8,997 nt of DNA, taken from an uncultured Haloferula sp. Its GTDB lineage: Bacteria > Verrucomicrobiota > Verrucomicrobiae > Verrucomicrobiales > Akkermansiaceae. The stretch lies in assembly GCA_946885645.1 (NCBI GenBank), contig CAMPGU010000165.1, forward strand, positions 1 through 8,997. The letters run 5' to 3'. The position numbers and the translations under genes were made by a program. The notes under the pieces are model-generated. The model saw nothing but the letters and a program-made list of their open reading frames with translations. It was not told the DNA's origin and made no database searches. Below, piece after piece: positions 6,707 to 8,997 of the stretch; the first letter of the stretch is position 1, and each line of letters starts with the position of its first letter.

Positions 6707-8143
6707 ATGCGCCTCACCCGCGTCACGCTGCTTTTCATCGCGCTGATCATCGGCGCGGGGCTCTACCTGCTGTTGCGCCAGCAACTGTCCGTCGTAGAGC
6801 CCCAGACTTACCAGGCGACGGAGGAGTCGATGGTGGATGCCGCCCAGCTGCTCGCCTCCATGGTCGCCACCGATTTGCGGGCAGGAGGCTTCGACAAAGA
6901 AAAGTTCCGCTCCGCCTTCGAGGGGGCCTACCGGAAGAGGTTCAAGGCGCTGATCCACGGACACCTGAAGGGCCGCGTCGGTATCGGCGCTTACCTCACC
7001 GACTCCCGGGGAATCGTGATCTTCGATTCCGCAGGCAAACTCGAAGGCACCGACCTATCGAAATCCAGGGACGTCTTCCTGACCATGCAGGGCAAGTACG
7101 GCGCGCGCAGCAGCCGGACGGATGAAGATAATCCGCGGTCCTCGGTGCTGTACGTGGGCGCGCTCGTGGGACCGCTGCAATCGCCCTTCGGCGTGCTAAC
7201 CGTGTACAAGCCGCAGGCGGATGTCCTTCCCATCGTGGACGCCCGGCGGCGGGGCATTTATTGGGGCACCGGCCTGATCGGTGCGGGCATCCTCTTCCTG
7301 GTGACGGCGGTATTCATCTGGCAATATCTGCCGGTGGGCCGCCTCACCGAGTATGCCCGCGATATCGAGTCCGGCAAACGGCCTCCGCTTCCGAAGTTGG
7401 GAGCGGGAAAAGAAGTGAACACGCTGGCACGCGCGCTGGAGTCGATGCGCGAGGCGCTGGAAGGCCGCCGCTACGCCGAGCGGTACGTCCAGACGCTCAC
7501 CCACGAGATGAAAAGCCCGCTGGCGGCCATCCGCGGTGCGGCCGAACTGCTCGACGAGGAGATGCCGGAAGCGGACCGCAGGCGCTTCCTCGGCAATATC
7601 CGCGCCGAATCGGGACGGGCGGAGCGCCTGCTAAACCGCCTGCTCGAACTCTCCGCCCTGGAGGGACGCAGCAGCCTCGACGCCACCGAAAATATCGACT
7701 CCGAGCTGATCCTCGCCCGTGCAGTCGATCAGGCCCGGCCTCCCGCCGATCTGGCTTCGGTCATCCTCGAGGTTTCCACCCCGGCGACGGCGCTGCTGGT
7801 GCGCGGAGATGCCTTCATCCTCCGCGCCGCCGTCACAAACCTGCTGGAAAACGCGATCGACTTCTCCCCCGCGGGCGGGACCGTGGATATCGTGCTGCGC
7901 GGCCATGAGGGGAAGGCTGTCATCGAGATCGGCGACCGGGGGCCGGGGATACCCGAGTACGCGAAGGAGAAAGTCTTCGAGCGCTTCTACTCCCTGCGCC
8001 ACCATTCCTCCGGCCGGAAGGGCACGGGCCTGGGCCTCACGCTGGTGAAGGAAGCGGCCGAACTCCATGGCGGCTCGGTGGCTTTGGAAAAGCGGGAGGG
8101 CGGCGGCACCTTGGCACGGCTGACCCTGCCGGTGGTTTCCTGA
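6707..8143 (+). CDS. creC: Sensor histidine kinase CreC
   Basis: Inner-membrane sensor kinase that phosphorylates CreB. The 478 residues compare with 474 in E. coli CreC, and similarity runs across the sensor part as well. Order: TM1 (about 5-23), a periplasmic sensor (25-184) with YLTDSRGIVIFDSAGKLEG and GKYGARSSRTDEDNPRSSVLYV, TM2 (185-206), a short HAMP-like linker (207-255), the dimerisation/phosphoacceptor helix with His266 in LTHEMKSPLAAIRGAAELL, and the ATPase domain. The latter shows the N box NLLENAIDFSP (378-388), G1 DRGPGIP (410-416), F box FERFYSL (424-430) and G2 GTGLGL (439-444). All catalytic motifs are intact. Signals proposed in enterobacteria and aeromonads include carbon/redox state and envelope or beta-lactam stress; the ligand here is unknown. 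The gene follows creB by 91 bases and is probably co-transcribed with it. The ATG lacks a Shine-Dalgarno motif. Confidence 0.94.
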   Translation: MRLTRVTLLFIALIIGAGLYLLLRQQLSVVEPQTYQATEESMVDAAQLLASMVATDLRAGGFDKEKFRSAFEGAYRKRFKALIHGHLKGRVGIGAYLTDSRGIVIFDSAGKLEGTDLSKSRDVFLTMQGKYGARSSRTDEDNPRSSVLYVGALVGPLQSPFGVLTVYKPQADVLPIVDARRRGIYWGTGLIGAGILFLVTAVFIWQYLPVGRLTEYARDIESGKRPPLPKLGAGKEVNTLARALESMREALEGRRYAERYVQTLTHEMKSPLAAIRGAAELLDEEMPEADRRRFLGNIRAESGRAERLLNRLLELSALEGRSSLDATENIDSELILARAVDQARPPADLASVILEVSTPATALLVRGDAFILRAAVTNLLENAIDFSPAGGTVDIVLRGHEGKAVIEIGDRGPGIPEYAKEKVFERFYSLRHHSSGRKGTGLGLTLVKEAAELHGGSVALEKREGGGTLARLTLPVVS

Positions 8144-8149
8144 CAGGCG

Positions 8150-8166
8150 GCTTGCTTCACGCAAGC
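8150..8166 (+). terminator. Hairpin after creC, possible weak terminator
   Basis: GCTTGC (8150-8155) and GCAAGC (8161-8166) pair perfectly around the loop TTCAC, seven bases after the creC stop. A short TTTT run is found at 8176-8179, about nine bases beyond the stem, which is too far for a classical intrinsic terminator. The loop itself is a TTCAC pentamer in phase (22 bases) with the following cre-tag-like array, so the element may be a regulator half-site or an attenuator rather than a terminator. Confidence 0.35.
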
Positions 8167-8177
8167 GCTCCTCCGTT

Positions 8178-8204
8178 TTCACCGGGGGTTCAACATCACT
8201 TCAC
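8178..8204 (+). promoter_or_regulatory. Cre-tag-like array TTCAC-n6-TTCAA-n6-TTCAC upstream of the membrane-protein gene
   Basis: TTCAC (8178-8182), TTCAA (8189-8193) and TTCAC (8200-8204) are spaced exactly 11 bases apart. A further TTCAC at 8156-8160 is two periods upstream, so four half-site positions out of five are occupied, three of them exactly. This is the known binding-site form for CreB and its relative BlrA (TTCAC-n6-TTCAC). Another TTCAC at 8215-8219 is out of phase. The array ends 24 bases before the GTG start at 8229. The expected reading is that phosphorylated CreB activates transcription of 8229 and the gene overlapping its end. I see no good -10 hexamer downstream, as expected for an activator-dependent promoter but also a reason for caution. 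Confidence 0.62.
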
Positions 8205-8228
8205 GGCCGGTGGTTTCACTCCGGACAC

Positions 8229-8987
8229 GTGATCCGCCGCCTGCTGCAACCCACCGCCGAATTGCTGGACCATCCTTCCCCCGAAAGGATCGCCAGGATC
8301 GCCGCGCTGACTGCCGCCGCCCTGGCCGCCTACGGATTCACGACGGGCTTCTGGCGCTCTCCGCAGATGGGCCTGTTCGTCGCGATCAAGATGCCCCTGC
8401 TGGTGGCCTGCACCCTGGCTTGCAACGGCATGCTCAACGGCATGCTGGGCCTCCTGCTGGGGGGCATCGGTTTCCGGGAATCCCTGCTCGCGCTGCTAAG
8501 TGCCTTCGCTTCGGTCGCCCTGATCCTCGGCTCGCTTTCGCCGGTGACGCTGATGCTCGCACTGAATGCTCCACCCCCGCACTCGCCCCACGCGGGATCC
8601 GCGCATGCGGGATACCTTCTTTTCCACGTGCTCCTGATCGCTGTCGCGGGAATCGCAGGCACCTTGTCGTTGCATCGCATCCTGATCCAACGCTGTGCGT
8701 CGCCGGGAGTCGCGACGCTCACCATGCTGGCGTGGCTGGCGGGGAATGGATTCCTAGGCGCGCAGTTCTCCTGGATCCTGCGGCCCTTTTTCGGCTCGCC
8801 GGGGCTCGAAGTCGCGTTTCTCCGGAAAGACCCGCTGCGGGGAAGCTTCTACGAAGCGGTGTGGCGGTCCCTCGACCACGCCACCGGCGGAAACGCCCTC
8901 TTCACCGCCCTCGCGCTCGTTCTCGGCGCAGCCGTCCTGGCCCTGCCGGTCTTCCGTACCCTCTCATCCCGAATGCCACGAACATGA
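8229..8987 (+). CDS. Six-helix integral membrane protein of unknown function, in the creD position
   Basis: I do not recognise a named family with certainty. The 252 residues include about six hydrophobic helices at roughly 22-41, 50-78, 86-112, 127-150, 162-183 and 222-243. The amphipathic or soluble parts include a Pro/His/Ala/Gly-rich loop (115-128) and a block after helix 5 (179-214) containing QFSWILRPFFGSPGLEVAFL then GSFYEAVWRSL. That block, with its ILRPFFGSP core, looks like a conserved functional segment rather than a random loop. Lys54 and Pro56 sit inside helix 2, which also suggests function. The protein is about half the length of enterobacterial CreD (about 450) and does not resemble it in sequence, although it takes the same place after creC and has a cre-tag-like array in front. 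The GTG at 8229 is the only start before Met47 and gives a plausible cytoplasmic N-terminus. It overlaps the next start by ATGA. The coding call is strong; the role is unknown. Confidence 0.8.
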   Translation: MIRRLLQPTAELLDHPSPERIARIAALTAAALAAYGFTTGFWRSPQMGLFVAIKMPLLVACTLACNGMLNGMLGLLLGGIGFRESLLALLSAFASVALILGSLSPVTLMLALNAPPPHSPHAGSAHAGYLLFHVLLIAVAGIAGTLSLHRILIQRCASPGVATLTMLAWLAGNGFLGAQFSWILRPFFGSPGLEVAFLRKDPLRGSFYEAVWRSLDHATGGNALFTALALVLGAAVLALPVFRTLSSRMPRT

Positions 8988-8997
8988 ATGCCGACAC
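8984..8997 (+). CDS. Start of a further gene, cut by the window edge
   Basis: An ATG at 8984-8986 overlaps the TGA (8985-8987) of the membrane-protein gene in the ATGA arrangement also seen between eutB and eutC. The four complete codons read Met-Asn-Ala-Asp, and the frame continues out of the window. The overlap implies translational coupling, so this would be a second product of the CreB-linked transcript. It could be creD or a partner of the membrane protein, but nothing in these bases tells which. Confidence 0.4.

Overview
This is a GC-rich bacterial chromosomal window, densely coded and almost entirely on the plus strand. I see no tRNA, rRNA, CRISPR array, transposase or phage gene. Most starts lack a good Shine-Dalgarno motif. 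The protein set (a Rnk-like Gre-family protein, PriA, EutBC without microcompartment genes, CreBC, and a membrane protein with a conserved block near its C-terminal third) would fit a high-GC member of the Verrucomicrobiota. That assignment is an inference from general appearance, and a proteobacterium is not excluded.

Layout: an NlpC/P60-type peptidase with an N-terminal membrane segment (12-611, possibly starting before the window) converges on a small Rnk/GreA-GreB-C-type gene on the minus strand (623-1027). A 363-base divergent gap with several inverted repeats but no convincing gene separates that gene from priA (1391-3622), the primosomal helicase for replication restart. After a 58-base gap come eutB (3681-5078) and eutC (5075-5824), the two subunits of adenosylcobalamin-dependent ethanolamine ammonia-lyase, joined by an ATGA start/stop overlap. 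No transporter, reactivase or shell gene is visible beside them, so this looks like a minimal cytosolic ethanolamine module.

The last third is a CreB-CreC two-component system (creB 5929-6615, creC 6707-8143), followed by a six-helix membrane protein of unknown function (8229-8987) and the first codons of another gene (from 8984). This last pair occupies the place held by creD in enterobacteria.

The most interesting signal is regulatory. The gap before creB and the gap after creC each hold TTCAC-like pentamers repeated with an exact 11-base period, the geometry of the known CreB/BlrA 'cre-tag' (TTCAC-n6-TTCAC). The simplest reading is that CreB controls its own gene and the membrane-protein operon downstream of creC, which would make the unknown membrane protein a core member of the Cre response in this lineage.
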